Positions 1-12,358 of a DNA stretch of 64,000 nt are shown here, one piece after another; position 1 is the stretch's first letter; the number at the start of each line of letters is the position of its first letter. A model generated the notes under the pieces. That model was not told the origin of the DNA. It did no database searches and saw nothing but the letters and a program-made list of their open reading frames with translations. The translations under genes and the position numbers were made by a program. Source of the DNA: Hyaloscypha bicolor E. Lineage: Eukaryota > Ascomycota > Leotiomycetes > Helotiales > Hyaloscyphaceae. The DNA is taken from the NCBI RefSeq assembly GCF_002865645.1, contig NW_020194620.1:193353-257352 (forward strand), read 5' to 3'.

Positions 1-1032
1 TAAGCCGGGGATGTTATTCCTCGAGCATGCGCTATTCAATAAACAGTGTGTGATATCGAATTGTATGAGCAATTTGAAGCAATTGATAAATACCGCCTGG
101 TTCGATGACTCATAATCGATCGGTATGTAGCTTCGGAGATCCCTACTGAGAAGGCCAGTAATAGCGTAGATTCTGTCAACTTCCTTTGTGCATGCTCTAG
201 TCCGGGCTACCTCTAGGAGCATAGGCCAAGATATGTATCCGAATTCGGCCTTCGTTTGGCGCAGATAATGAATATGCTGGACCGCAGTAAACCCACCGGC
301 GCGATCCTTTGGCATGGCAGTTTCACCCCTCATATGAAAACTCAGGTTTGCTTTTGCGATGCGAAAAGCCAACGAAGATAACACATCCCAGTCGAGAAGA
401 TAGGACCCCATTTGGAATTTTAACTTCCTCCCAAGCACAACTTCCTGCAAAGTCCAGAGACGTTCGAACCAACTACTCCCAAATATCGCGCCAAGGGTCT
501 GCCAGACAGGCGATGAGACTTCCGGAAGACCATGAGACTCAAAGTTCGCCTGGTTGACCAAGAATATTCCATCGATATTATTCAATCCATTTTGAATTGA
601 TGGTATTAAATCAAGAGCATGTTGCATTCCCTCGGGAGCTTCGCCCAGCCAGACGGCAACATTCTCAGCGTTGCCATAGATTAGGTGCATCGATCTGATT
701 TGAGTTGCTTTTTCCTCGCCATCATCCTTCTGATTGATACATATCTGATCTATCCACAGATAACGGAAGTCGCTAGGGGATACAAGGCGATGTAGCGCGA
801 GATTGAGATTACTTGAAATTTGGAGCACGGCACCATCGCATAGAAATGGAAAAGTTGGCCCCGGATCACCCTATGCGTATGAGAGTGCATCGTACAGCAA
901 TGGTTTATCTAACGGCCATATTTCCAGTTGTCAATGAGGCGAGTTCTCTCCAGGTTTCCATTCAAGGCGCAGCATTCGAATGTGGCCAGTAGGTGCTTGC
1001 TCATATTGAAGTGAGGCTGGATGGCCCGCCAT
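1..1032 (-). pseudogene. HET-domain (heterokaryon incompatibility) gene, 5' part only, with two in-frame stops
   Basis: The minus strand from an ATG at 1032 to the window edge reads as a HET-domain protein. Near the start is PTGHIRMLRLEW, then LSYA(stop)GD where the family has SYxWGD, then LWIDQICINQ, WFERLWTLQEVVLG and DRIYAITGLLS, all hallmark HET motifs in the right order. HET proteins trigger cell death after fusion of incompatible hyphae. The frame is broken twice: a TGA about 930 and a TAG at 871-873. The TAG replaces the invariant Trp (TGG to TAG), which on the plus strand is CCA to CTA, a CpA to TpA change typical of RIP. No intron can remove both stops because conserved residues lie between them. 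Beyond 870 the frame is open to base 1, so the gene continues outside the window. I infer a recently inactivated gene; the family assignment is firm. Confidence 0.8.
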
Positions 1033-1728
1033 CTTCTTGGAGGTACTGAGATATCGCAATAGAATGAAATCTATATCTCGTATGTTCGCAAATGAGAAGC
1101 AAAATGGGAATCCCTTGCTAGCCAATTCGCGGAACAATGAACGTACGGAGATCTTCGATGATGCCCTAAAACGCCCTAAGCTTAGCCACATCAGCTGTTC
1201 AGAGCCTAAGCTAACAAAACGGAACGAGACATACGGTACAGTGGCTCTGTACCTGTTGCTTGATATAGTGCTGAACCTAGTCAAAAGAAGAGAGTCTCGA
1301 CAGTCGAACTTGATTTCTGAGAGTCTAGAGTCACATCCGGAGAAAAAAATTATACGATAAATGACTACTGTAGGGCTTTCCTGTCACGTTGGGATTGTAA
1401 TTGATGAGTGAAGCATTCGATAGATAAAGAAAGTAAAGTGAATTACTTAGAATTGCGCTAAGCCCAGCGTTTCATGTTATTTTAAGTGTTAACTTCATCG
1501 TACGTGAACGAGAGCCTTCCATTTTAAGGCTCTGTCAATGGCCGGAGCAAAATTCGCGCTGGAAAGGAATGACGTGGGCAAGTTTTGGCTCCGGCTGCCG
1601 GCGCATTCATTTCGCTGGCGTTTGACGGGAAAATGTAAAACGACCCGGGTGTCGATTGGGGGGTGCCCATTGAGGGCCAGACTAGCCACTAACCCAAAGG
1701 GGAGGCGCCCGAACAGTAATACCAAAAA
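1033..1728. other. intergenic, no gene seen
   Basis: Short overlapping frames on both strands show no recognisable domain or codon pattern. GC content is normal until the abrupt change near 1729. Confidence 0.5.
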
Positions 1729-2186
1729 TCTAGTTTTCTCTATTATCTTATTTTATAAGAAATCAATATAACTAAACAATTTCTTTATTTCCTGATAGTG
1801 CTACTCAAGAACTATTTAAATACAAACTTTTTATAAATATAAAATAGTAATAGTTCCTTAAATTAAAGAAATTAAAAAGTTAATATTTTCTAATTTATAT
1901 ATAAGCTTAAGAAAGCCTAGATATTTAGTAAACAAGTCTAAAACTAGATACGAGAGCCTATAAACCCTTGATTTATAAGGCATTATAGGGCTTGAAAACT
2001 AGAGCTTAATTAATTAATATATAATCTTTTTTAAATTAAAATTTTATTTAAAGAAATCTTTATATTATAAGTTAAAAAGCATATAATTATATTATACTAG
2101 CTTATACTTGTATTTAAAATCTAATTTTAGGCCTTTAAAAAAGCTTAAGTAGCAAATACAAGTCGTTAAAACCCTAGCCCCTAATG
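1729..2186. mobile_element. AT-rich, RIP-like relic
   Basis: Base composition drops abruptly to mostly A and T with many TAA/TAG/ATA words and no open frame. This matches repeat DNA decayed by RIP. No terminal repeats or protein remnants could be read, so the element type is unknown. Confidence 0.5.
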
Positions 2187-2213
2187 CCCCCCCCCCCCCC
2201 CCTTGGGGGGGGG
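2187..2213. repeat. C16-TT-G9 homopolymer palindrome
   Basis: Sixteen C (2187-2202), TT, then nine G (2205-2213) lie exactly where the AT-rich tract ends. The two arms can pair as a hairpin, and both can form G-quadruplex or i-motif structures. The length could also be an assembly artefact of a homopolymer. Confidence 0.7.
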
Positions 2214-2693
2214 AGTTGTTTTACATTTTCCCCTATTGCTTGCCGTTATTAAGCGAGGACTGTCAAACTGGACTTGGTCTTCCACTGTATGCCGCGACAT
2301 TGAAGTGCGAAACCCGGTCAATTGGATGGCCTAAATACAGGAATCTCAAGCTAAGGGGGTGGAAATCCTCGCCATTGTGCCGTCCTCCTTCCTCGAACTC
2401 TTGATGGCCGCCGGCACACAATCCATCTGCCTGCTACAGTTCGGCAGAGTCGACCCTCCAACCTCTGGGCCCCGCTAATAACACCATACGATATAACCGC
2501 CCGAGCTTGCATGAACTCATTTGGCCTGGATGAAAGGCGTTCATGGCTGGGCAGCGATAGAGCTGATGGAAGGTAAGAGGAGGGATGAAAGCTGAGCCCA
2601 GCCTCGAAAATACTGTCGCGTACTTCTCCTCCGGTCCACATCTTTCCACAACTCATCCTCCTGTCGGCATCACACCATATGTAGGTCGAACAC
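2214..2693. other. intergenic, 3' flank of the DUF7703-like gene
   Basis: Several short frames overlap on both strands. None has a recognisable domain. Confidence 0.4.
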
Positions 2694-3695
2694 CTATTGA
2701 GCCCGTTCGTCTGAGCCTGTGTTCGGGGACTCCGCTAAATGACCGTCGGCCTCACGATGCGTTATCCTAACGTTCCACACAGAGTCCTTCTCAGACCCGA
2801 CTCGAGAGGTGTCTACTCTGCTGGTGCCAGTGCCAATGCTATAGTCGCCGCCAGTGCTGTAGCTTTGCAGTATCCCGTTCGCGTTGGGGTTGGGATGATG
2901 TACGTTGCCTTCAGCGGTGTTCGGAGGGTAACAAGTACAGAAGCGGTTTTGGAGGACGGAGAGCAGCTGATTCAGGATATTGAACTCCATTTTGAGTTTG
3001 ATGCTGTACACGGCGGTCTTATAGGTGGTCTGGATGTGAAAGTTGTCCGTGTATTCGGTGACAAGGAGGGAGATATCCAGAAAGACAACGAGAAGGTTAA
3101 TAAGGATGAGGTCTCGGATGACCTTCCGCTGCTTCAGGCTTTTGATCGCGAGGACTGGTTTGAGGGCATGCATCGCCTCCCAGATGTAGAGTCCAGAAAT
3201 GATAAATTCCTGAACGCAGAAGCCGGTGAGTTGAATCTTTTCGTAGATGATGAACGGCCCGAGAAAAGGTTTTGGGTTGCCCGCGTTGCTGCCAAGAAAA
3301 AGTACCGTCACCGGAAAGTGAAGGATGCAGACGTTTGTTACAATCATGACGAGGACCCAACGAGTTTTCCTATCGTCGCGAACGACGAGATGCAGGCGGG
3401 AGTAAAGGACGACGGCTTGTCCTGTTACCATGGCATACCAGCCAATGATTGTGACGACGCACATGGCGAAATCCGGTGCCAGCTTGAAGAAGCGTAATAA
3501 AACGGCGACAGCGTGTACCACAATCCCCAACGAGGCGACAAGCATGCTCCAGAAGAAGAGACCATTGCGCCGCTTGAAGATGTTAAATATGTGGATGACG
3601 ATTTCAATGACGTTGAAACACGAGATTGCGAAGAACCCCGCGATTACCATAGCGACTGGCAGTGACACCGAAATGGGTCCTGTCTCGCCCGCCAT
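2694..3695 (-). CDS. DUF7703-like integral membrane protein
   Basis: A single-exon frame of 333 residues. Six to seven hydrophobic segments run through the first about 215 residues (roughly 12-34, 46-68, 76-98, 111-133, 156-176, 190-212). Motifs such as CFNVIEIVIHIFN and GLFFWSMLVASLGI resemble the fungal DUF7703 membrane family. The last 100 residues are hydrophilic, rich in Asn, Gly, Ser and Thr, and probably cytosolic. Fungal proteins of this layout have no settled function; they look receptor-like but lack a known ligand site. The chosen Met is the first in the frame and leads directly into helix 1. No intron is needed. The family name rests on memory of its sequence pattern; the membrane topology is seen directly. 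Confidence 0.8.
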   Translation of the reverse strand: MAGETGPISVSLPVAMVIAGFFAISCFNVIEIVIHIFNIFKRRNGLFFWSMLVASLGIVVHAVAVLLRFFKLAPDFAMCVVTIIGWYAMVTGQAVVLYSRLHLVVRDDRKTRWVLVMIVTNVCILHFPVTVLFLGSNAGNPKPFLGPFIIYEKIQLTGFCVQEFIISGLYIWEAMHALKPVLAIKSLKQRKVIRDLILINLLVVFLDISLLVTEYTDNFHIQTTYKTAVYSIKLKMEFNILNQLLSVLQNRFCTCYPPNTAEGNVHHPNPNANGILQSYSTGGDYSIGTGTSRVDTSRVGSEKDSVWNVRITHREADGHLAESPNTGSDERAQ

Positions 3696-4937
3696 GGCAC
3701 AAAGTCCGGTTCTGAAGGCAAGAGTCGAACCTTAGAAGCACTGTGAATGTATAGAATAGCAAAGTCAAGTAAAAGTTGGGCAGAGGTAACTTGAGAAAGA
3801 ATCAAAAGAGGCCAGCGATGCTTCAAACCAAGGAGGAGTAACGTCAAGCCACCGGGACCAGGGTGTTTCACGGGATTCACCCAGTCTAGGAAATGAGGGT
3901 CAGTTGGGGATACGGGGGAATTAGTAGGATTTCCAGTTCGGTTTGTGTCTTCCTGGACTTGCCTCCGTCACCCTTGCTGCTCTAGATCGAGGGGAAATGC
4001 CAGGTGGCGCATTTCCAGCTGCCAGAGTGCTGGAATTTCCCCGCCAAGGGTTGCCAAATACGAGACGAGCGTTGCGTTTTGTCGGCACCACCGACATGAA
4101 TACTGTACGCCTTCTCCAACTGCCCAAGTTTGCTTTCAGCAGTTGCGCCAGCTTCGTGCCATAGGTCAGGTCTCGCACGTTTCGAAGCGGTGTGTTGCGG
4201 TGGAAGTGAGATTGACCCGTGGTCGATGTGACGATGTGGGTGCGATCGGTCGATCGGTGCTCGGACAGTGATGTTCAGCCAATAACACTAGAATCCTGAC
4301 CCCCACTTATCCCCCCTATTCCTCAAGCAAATTTGCGGTGACATAGCCAAGGAATAACACGAGTCTCAAGGAGTCAAGCTCGTGAATCCTTTCTTTTTCT
4401 TCCACTTTTTCTTTTTTCTGCCCTCGTTCTCTGCTCGTTACTCTGCCTCGACCAAAAGTGAAATCTGGTTTTGAATAAGGCCACTCTTTTCGATCGGGGC
4501 CGGGATGCAACCCCACGCAGAACCCACTCCGTAATGGGTAGAAGAAGATGGCGATTGGAGAAAGTTGGAACGGGCACCAGGGGCCTAGCGCCTGGTTATG
4601 TAAGCTATCCGACAAGGCAGATTCTGACTACAGTAAATCAATAGTATAACTCTTTAACAAATGATCGATTGAGATACGTGCGGTATATCTATAATTCAAC
4701 TACTAATAATAGCCTAGACTCTAGCAAACCCGTTCCTTCTGATTAATAGCGTGATTCACATAGTTGGCAGGAGTCTAACTTCCCCCCCGATATTTGTTTC
4801 TCGGTTGAGCCATTTTTAGCCGAGCTAAAAGCCCCTATTTTCCCAACCACCATGCCTGGATTGCCACCCCAGTACGTCAATTAAAATTACCAACAGCCAA
4901 CCTCATATCAAACATACTTTCCCAACAACTTACAAAT
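3696..4937. other. intergenic
   Basis: Short frames at 3921-4271 and 4316-4615 have no domain and overlap each other on opposite strands. The 4390-4445 stretch is a C/T-rich tract. Confidence 0.4.
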
Positions 4938-6506
4938 ATGTGGTTTAAAGTTTTCATCTGGATCATCACGACTGTACTCCTAATATTCTCAGCCCTCTTT
5001 ATCGTAGGCCTCATGCTTGGCAAAGAATGCATCAGGTTCTTCCCTGCAGTAAGTCGGCCCCCAAGATGCAGAAGAGCGTGGCGGTTAGTGTCGATCATGT
5101 GACTCTCCTTTCTGCCCTCACTAACAGAATCTAGCTACTGGTCCAGCGTACGAGATTCCGACTTTCAATCAACCCCTCACTGCTGCATTCTCTGGAGAAA
5201 TGCCAGGGAATGTCAAGGCTGAGCTACCACTCTTTCCGCAGACAGTGACGGCGCACTTTAGGGAACGTGATATCTGGGAAGAAAGGTCCAGATACAATTG
5301 AGAGGAGTTTCAAAGTTACGAAGACAAAGGTTAGGTCTAATCCACGACGTGAGAACTCTGCTAACGTTTCAGTTCTGGTTCGGCATCGCTCCGGTATCTG
5401 AAGCGCGCTGGAAAGCCAAGAAATTGGACGAAGAAGGCGATCATCGAAGAAGCAATGGTTACCATTCAAGAGTAATCGATATCTTTGACTACCTTCGCAA
5501 CCTAGAAGTTTAAGGAAATGCTGTCACGTCTACAACAAGATGTGGGCCGAGATTGATATTTTCCAAGATGAGTGCAATGCAGTCCACACCCAGCGCGGCG
5601 AGCCAGTACCACACTGGAGCCTCACCATGCTGTGTGAGGAATAGGACAAGTAATTTCCTTCCCTTCCCCTCTCTACCTCGTTGTTAATCATATCCTTCAT
5701 AGACTGCAGTTCAAGTTCAAGTCAAAGCCAAGCAAGCCCCCGGCGGAACCTCCAACATTTCAAAACCCTCTACACCGTCTGGAAATCCCGCTTCGTGGCA
5801 ACCTTCCAATCAGATCGACAAATCAACGTCATGCAGGCAGCAATTCGAATAGATTATTATGCGTTTCTGCGCTGCAAAAAGTCGTTAATGATAGAGTCAC
5901 GGAAAGGCCTAGAGTTGCACCAGGTCCGGATTTCATGGAGACGCCGAGTTAGCTGGTTAATAGGTAGTCGAGGCATCGCATGCTGCAGCCGGAGATTGAT
6001 AATTCACGTGAGAGGGGAATGGAGCCCAGGGAAAGAGATCAGATGGATGAGAAGGCTGAGGTTTGGGTTTGTGGTTTATGGGTTTTCGTATGAGGAGAGT
6101 GATACAGAGTGGAAAACCTCACCGGAGAAGTTGAACGAGGGGCTGGGGAGTGGATGGGAGGATGTGGTTGGTTCTGAAAAGGTTCGAGGGAAAGCGACGC
6201 TGCACTGGATCGATGGAAGGGAGAAGGATATTGCCGAAGAAGATCCTGCTATTGCTAGCACGTAAGTGCTGGTCTCCTTCTTACTGATCCCGTCTAATTT
6301 TATCGGCCAGCCAGATCGATGCTTTTAAAAATACACCAGCGCTCCTCACCGGCCTCAGCAAAACACTCTCTCTAGCTATCGCGCCTCAATGCGTAAAATC
6401 CTTTCTTTCCATGCCTTCCACGCCTACAGTTAAAACAGGCGACTATCACCTTTTCCTCCAAGCCATCTCAGTAGATTCCTCTTCGCCTTCTCCCCCTGAA
6501 CCCTAG
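4938..6506 (+). CDS. multi-exon gene, N-terminally membrane-anchored protein of unknown function
   Basis: Exon 1 (4938-5048) encodes 37 residues with one strong hydrophobic segment after MWFKVFI. An intron with a CTCACTAACAG 3' end (5049-5127) joins in phase 0 to exon 2 at 5128, beginning NLATGPAYEIPTFNQP. Further coding-like blocks are RYLKRAGKPRNWTKKAI (about 5400-5470), KCCHVYNKMWAEIDIFQ (about 5520-5640), a Pro-rich block (about 5710-5950) and TEWKTSPEKLNEGLGSGWED (about 6105). A GTAAGT intron at about 6262-6308 leads to the last exon, ending QAISVDSSSPSPPEP before TAG 6504-6506. The first and last junctions are convincing; the middle ones are ambiguous, and one frame change near 6060-6090 may be a frameshift. 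No family was recognised. Confidence 0.45.
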
Positions 6507-6923
6507 TCTTCAACCGCGCCAACCCGTCGGCAACGAAAGAGTCACTGCCCCAAAGGTTAGGACGGAATATTTAAGATCATTAACATGTTGATCTGGACTG
6601 AGCGCAATGAGTTCAGAGGCGGCGCAGGATACGGAGACGTATTGGGCGCCTGCGGGGCCGCATTCGTGAGAGGTGCATATTGGTCCCATAACGGGAGTGG
6701 GAAGGAGGATGTGAAGGGAGATGAACGGATTTCTTGGTGGAATGTTGGAAGCTGGGAAGGTTGCTGGAGGGTGAGGTGATGCAGATGTGAGTTGCAGTTA
6801 CAGGTTCGAGCTCAACGCGAGAGCTGTTCATCGGCTGCGCATCCTCCAGAGGGTTGTTCTAATAGACGCATATTATCCACTGCATTGGGAATGTAATGGG
6901 ATATAACTGGTAATATCAAACAG
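6507..6923. other. convergent intergenic gap
   Basis: This gap lies between the ends of two converging genes. A G-rich stretch at 6620-6780 has a short frame with no domain. Confidence 0.4.
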
Positions 6924-8899
6924 CTATCCGCCTTCATCTCTAATATCTCCATCAAAATCCGACTCTACTCTGCTCGATGGTTGAGTAATCGCAGCTTCCG
7001 CAAGCTCAAAATACTGCATCCCAGAAATCTCCTTCAACCCCTTTGGAACCTTAACCTCAAACAGCCCCTCTACCTCCATAATCTCTCGTACAAACCAAGC
7101 TCTGGCACCCACCTCTAAAGGATTGGCCCCCGACATCCCGAGCATCAACACCCAAAGCAGCAAATCCGGACACCACCTCGCCACATTATCCAACTCGATG
7201 AGATCTAATCCACTCCTAATCCTCTGACTCAGACAAATAGAAACGTTATTCCATTTTGGAACTTCCCTGAGCTCTTCATACACAAACACCAAACTGGCAT
7301 TCAGGAGCGCTGTTAGGAACGCGGCGGCTTTACTCTCGGCCAGACTCTCGGAAGCGAGAAGTGCTAAGATGGCACGCTCGATGAAATCAATTTTATCGGA
7401 GAAGAAGGATTCGTCGAGGGTGGTGGGGGAGGAGGAGGAGGAACTGGTGAGGGTGGGGACGGGGATGGCGGAGAGGAATTGCGTCAGGTAGCGCAGGCGG
7501 AGGTAGATGTAGATTAGGCCGGAGGTGAGGTGGGAGGAGGCGGTTAGTGGTTGCAGGCGTTCTGAGAGGTTTCCGACGGAGACGCCGGGAATAGCGGGCT
7601 CGAGGGCGTTGCGGATTAGGGTTGGCTGTAGGCTGGGGTTGGTACGGAGGAGGACGGCGCAGCATGTGTCGGCCCTGCACACAACGTCAGCGAGAGTCTC
7701 AAGAACAGTAAGGTTTGTACTCGGTTGCGGGAAAGAGAATGAGAGAAATGGCCACACACCAGGAGATCACTCGCTGGACCGAGCCGTTGAGGCCAAGGTT
7801 TTCGATGCCGCCTCTGCTGCATATCATGAGCTGGAGCCCTCTTCTGTGGACGACCCATTCCGCCGGCTCGCCGCCCATGCACTGCTTCTCATCAGCCTCT
7901 GACCTAGTCCGGGAAAGAAGGGGGTGTAGTGAGATACCTCAAGGAGAGTCATCACGGCGACGGCTACCATGGCATGATCGCTGGGTACCTTCTGCAGTTC
8001 CTTGTTAATATTTCGGATGGCGTTGAGTTTGCGGGGTAGATACGCGGGGGGGCACCTCTGCCCTCGGATGAAGAAGAAGTGGTTTATTGAACAGTAAACG
8101 CTGCTTTTCGTCAGTTTCGATCTGGATATCGGGAAATGTGGAGATGTTCACGTTACGGAAAGGAGGGTTTTATCGGAGAGATTGATCTGCATCCAAGGTT
8201 GTCTTGGATTCGTGGGCATCCGTGTATTTTGAAAAACATGGATCCCTTGAAAGTCAGTTGTTATCTTTTTATTCGCGAGAAGCTTGTGGGGCGGAAAAGG
8301 AGAGGAGGTCAAGCGACAACTAAGTCTTACAATGGTGAAGAGCAAGGTCAGTTGTTTTGTCTTGGGGAAGGTCGAAGACACCGAAGGGATCTGTTCCGCC
8401 CAGCTTTACGTCCACTTGCGGCTTCAGATCGAACCGCGCTTGTTTCTTTTCAGTATCTCGCGTTGCTGTTTGCCACCATTTAGTAGGTCGGTCAATTGAC
8501 CAGGGCGAATGCTAACCCACACTTCACGCCTGCGCCGGTACTGGGCGATGAAGATTTGCTGTACCGCTTTGCTTTCACTTTGGTTTGCCTCACTCGACGG
8601 ATACGGATTGGCTTCCGTGATGGTGTCCTCTTCTCCTTCAAGGGAGCGCTTTCTTCGAGTACGAGGTTATCCTCAATCTTATCAGCCTGTACTCTAGAAT
8701 GCACCTCGGTCTCATAGTGTACCTTTGTGTCTTCCCCCTCACCAGGAGCCTTGCTCTCCTCCCCCGCGCTCTCACTCGCTGCGTCCGGCCTCTCCTCTCG
8801 GTCAGTAACTAATCGGGACAAATGAACGACAACCGGCGCAACAAACATCGCGACGGGTAAGAATGAGGCTCGAGACGACGGCGGCGGCGTGGATCTCAA
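6924..8899 (-). CDS. fungal-specific transcription-factor-like protein (Fungal_trans_2 type, no zinc cluster seen)
   Basis: The last exon (7674-6924) carries a helical C-terminal domain and joins through an intron 7759-7675 to HRRGLQLMICSRGGIENLG. That exon in turn joins, through a short intron ending CAGAG, to KVPSDHAMVAVAVMTLLE. The order 'DHAMVAVA...E, HRRGL..RGGIE' is the signature of fungal transcription-factor domain 2 proteins. Upstream, KLGGTDPFGVFDLP (about 8400) matches the conserved middle motif of this type. The exon starting at Met 8899 has a basic stretch, RTPSRKPIRIRR, likely nuclear. A GTGAGG donor just after it joins well to HSPWSIDRPTKWW. The junctions near 8320 and 8130 are not fully resolved, and one may hide a frameshift. 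DNA binding is inferred, not shown, because no Zn2Cys6 motif is visible. Confidence 0.6.
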
Positions 8900-11054
8900 A
8901 AGGCACTTTTATAGAAGGCGGGGAGATGAGGAGTTGGGATCCGCGAAAGATTTCTGGGCGCGCTTAGCCCAGTTGGGGAAACGACAGGGCAGACTTTCAG
9001 GGGTCACACGCATATGCGATTTACACTGCGATTCTTGAGATCGCAACGATTGGCGCATCTGAGGAACCGAATTATATTTAGATTGTCAAGACATTTAGTG
9101 AAAAGGTTACCTGCAGATGGGCTGCAGGGGGGCTGCTGAATATGATTGGGAAGCCACACGACGAAGAAGCACCATGATATAGGTGGAGGATGGATACTTG
9201 GCATGCAACGTTTCGTTAGATGATGGTTGACAACACATCATGACGAGTGAAGGTGGAGTCTGAAGAATCATTTTTCAGCTCAAGGAACGCTCTAATTAGA
9301 CGGAGATCTCCCAGTCCTACAGTATAACTCTGCGCATTGTTGTACTAAAGTCTGACAAGTAATCTAGCCAGGTAGCTTCTCGAGAAATGATGTCTAAAAG
9401 CAGGGAATATATATTGATGTTCGTTCCCTTTAGATTTTAAAGTTCGATAACCCTGGCGTCAAATCCCGGGTCTTGGGGGTTGGTTTCGTGATCTGGGACA
9501 CGGGAAGGGGACTGGTTTCGGCAAAAGAGAGGTTCGGGGGTGCTGAGCTACCCCGCAATACCCGTTCCGCCTAAACTTTCTGCACCGATGTGTTCGTGGA
9601 TGTTTATGAATTGTTTTCCTACACCAGCAGTCGCTCGCTGCTGTGTGTCTGACGGAACTATGCTCTGCACAATCCCTCCCCCAAGTAATATGCAGAGCAC
9701 TCAGATGTCTGGGCTAACCCCCAACAACTTCGGACTACGAAGTGGCGGATACGGTTTTGTTGGCCAGAGCTGGCTGAGAAGCGGAGTAGTGGTGTGGTAC
9801 CAGAATGATTGACATGTGTTTGCGAATCATGGTCCTTGGGGAGAAGGTGTGAAGGGTTCGACATTGGACATTGGGCTGGTGGGGTTGATATCTTGAGTGA
9901 TCACTTGCTTCCCTGTAGGAGGTTGGACGATTCCGACCTGTTCCTTGCGAGCCTTGAAGCCTTAAGTCAGACCTTCATGGTCACGTCGATCGAGGACCTC
10001 GTTTCGGACTGCTTTGAATGAAGTAATTCTTAGAAGACGGCTGGTGCTCTGGAGATAATTGATTTGATTTCATCGTTGTGGAAAGGATGGCCTTCATCTG
10101 GAAGCTCCGTGGCGGTGATGGTGACTTGATCTTTCTTAAGTGAGTTTGATGAAAAGCTCGAAGGCATCGTGAAAACAGAAAGATGAGGATATCGCTTTCC
10201 AAAATATTACACCAGTACAACGCATAAAACAGGACAGAACCTTTTTAACTGTGAAGCATTTGGAAATGCATGATAGAGCTTTTCATTATATACCTCTCAT
10301 CTTCCAGCCACGCAATGTCGTGGCATGAGGTGGCATCATGTGGGAGATCTAGACTCAGAGGCTCGATCTCGGTATGTCATTCCGAAGCCACAGCGCCTAA
10401 TCTTGAGAACTATGGTGTTGTGACTTATTCCGGACCATTTGTCGGGTGGACTGTGATCGAGTGTTTTATCGTATCACTTCTACAAACCAAGTGCAGAGTT
10501 GATAACGGCATCGAAAACCAACAACGAATTATCAACGAATTCAAGGGGAAAGCTTGGCTGCATGAGTAGATAACCCCGCGGACTGGTGTCTGTTTGGATA
10601 AGAGAGGTTGTTTGGGAAATGGAAAAGTTGGAAAGGTAGGACGTTGTGCTTTTTGGGCTGAGGAAGGAGAGTGGATGTACTGAATGGTCGAGGGTTAAAA
10701 TGTATCTGTAGCGCAATTCTAGCCTCCCGAGAGAAAGGTTCTAGGGGTCGCATCTTCCATTCTTGTCTCAAGCTTGTATTCAGATGCTTTTTACCATCGA
10801 TCCCTGCTCTGGTTCTCCCCGGTTTCCAAACTATTTTCCTGTTCTACAGCCAAGTGGTTTCCATATAATTCAGTTATTCACTCTTATATCGTGATGTTTG
10901 TCCCAACCCGACAGAATGAGGGTATGATGGGGCCTACATCCGGGTGGGTACGGCCAGAGGAAAGGTGGACTTTGAAGAATTGGAATAGAGAGACAGTCAG
11001 TATCTATTGAATTTCCATGGTGGATGTGTTTTATGCTCCTGGCTGTCTTTTTAG
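8900..11054. other. long intergenic region without a convincing gene
   Basis: Only short frames are present. A minus-strand stretch about 9565-9690 reads QRATAGVGKQFINIHEHIGA and looks protein-like, but it ends in stops on both sides and has no start. It may be a gene relic. Confidence 0.4.
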
Positions 11055-11442
11055 ATTTGCTTCAGGACTCTTTACAATGCCCAAGGAAAATGCAGCCCGC
11101 CAAATATCTCTGCTGTGAATTCCACTTGTTTTCGGGCCGATCCTCAACACCGACTATTCGATGACTCCGGCACGACTGGCGTATCCAAAGTATGCGGCGG
11201 GATTGGATCTTGCACGGTGGCGTCATATCTTCAGGTTATCAAGACATGGTACAACAATTACTGCGCTACCCCTTCTACAAATCTCACTACAACATCGTCT
11301 GGGCCAGCCTTCGAGTACTTCCCCGATATTGGTATTTGCTAGTCATGGTGGTTTGAGTGTAGGTTTGGCAGGCGGAAGTGGCATGGATGCAATGATCAAG
11401 ATAGCTATGTTGCTAATCCTCTACTCTTCCGACATTTGTTAG
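11055..11442 (+). CDS. possible small cysteine-containing protein, 3' exons
   Basis: After a good acceptor (TGTCTTTTTAG) a frame runs through GKCSPPNISAVNSTCFRADP, SKVCGGIGSCTVASYL and WYNNYCATPSTN, with at least six Cys, Thr/Ser-rich spacers and an Asn-glycosylation site. A putative intron (about 11332-11371, GTATTT...GGCAG) joins it to a hydrophobic tail, MIKIAMLLILYSSDIC, before TAG 11440-11442. The pattern suggests a secreted or GPI-anchored fungal protein. The upstream exon with start and signal peptide was not found, so coordinates mark only what is supported. Confidence 0.3.
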
Positions 11443-12358
11443 GACGGCGAGCTGCTAGTAAAATGAATAGTGAGCAACATGAGGTTAAAACTTTAAGTCA
11501 AGGGGGCATAATGAAATAATATATTTTTTCTGTTTGATATACTCCTTATATAGTAGATAGAGAAGGGGGTAATGGTACCAAGTAGTGGTATTCGCGTTGA
11601 AGCGCTTGCAACCAATACCTACGTCTTTTTTGTATTTGGGGGTAAATGTGTAAGTCTTACTGCACTCTGCTTCATGTCAATTTTCTGACTCCTCTGATTT
11701 TCTTTATTTGAATTCCGTCCATCACTACTTACTCTTCCCTACGTTCACTCTCTGATCCGGATTTTGTTTTAGCCCTCTGTTACTCCATTTTTACCTTACT
11801 TCCCCTTTAGTCAACTCACCCCTTTTTAACCCACTTCCTCTTTCTTATCGTCCCTTTTTTTCTCCCAGTATTCTCTTCTTGATATATAGATTCACTTCCA
11901 TCCAATCTCTCATACCGCACCTCATTCGCTCTCAGAAAGTCACAAATCCCTACCCTTTAAACTATGTGCCTCTCTCTCCGAGTATGGTGGGGTTATTTCT
12001 GTATGCCTGTACCCCTGAAACACCGAAGGCTTTCAATTGGCTGTCCCCTGTAGAACTAGCCCCTGGCGCGCCCCGCTGATCAACGCCTCCACAAAAATGA
12101 TGCTCCAACTTCCATCACGACTTCACCACAAAATGTCAAGCAACAACTCGCAGCTATTCTCACCTCAAATATTTTCCTCTGTATTATTGCCTTCATCGTT
12201 CTATTTTGAGCTACCGCAAAAATTGCTTACGAGCCGTCGCATACAATAACACTGACCGTTGTCGCGCTCAATCCCACATCGCGGATCAACGAGGGACCCC
12301 ACTGCGCGCCGACTCCTCTACACCCTACTACCTGTACATCGACTCGCCTTACCGTCTA
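11443..12358. other. intergenic
   Basis: The stretch 11690-11880 is a long pyrimidine-rich tract on the plus strand. No coding frame with a domain was seen. Confidence 0.4.

Noticed and set aside
2739..3497. 252-codon plus-strand frame
   Set aside because: It is the antisense shadow of the DUF7703-like gene and shows no domain.
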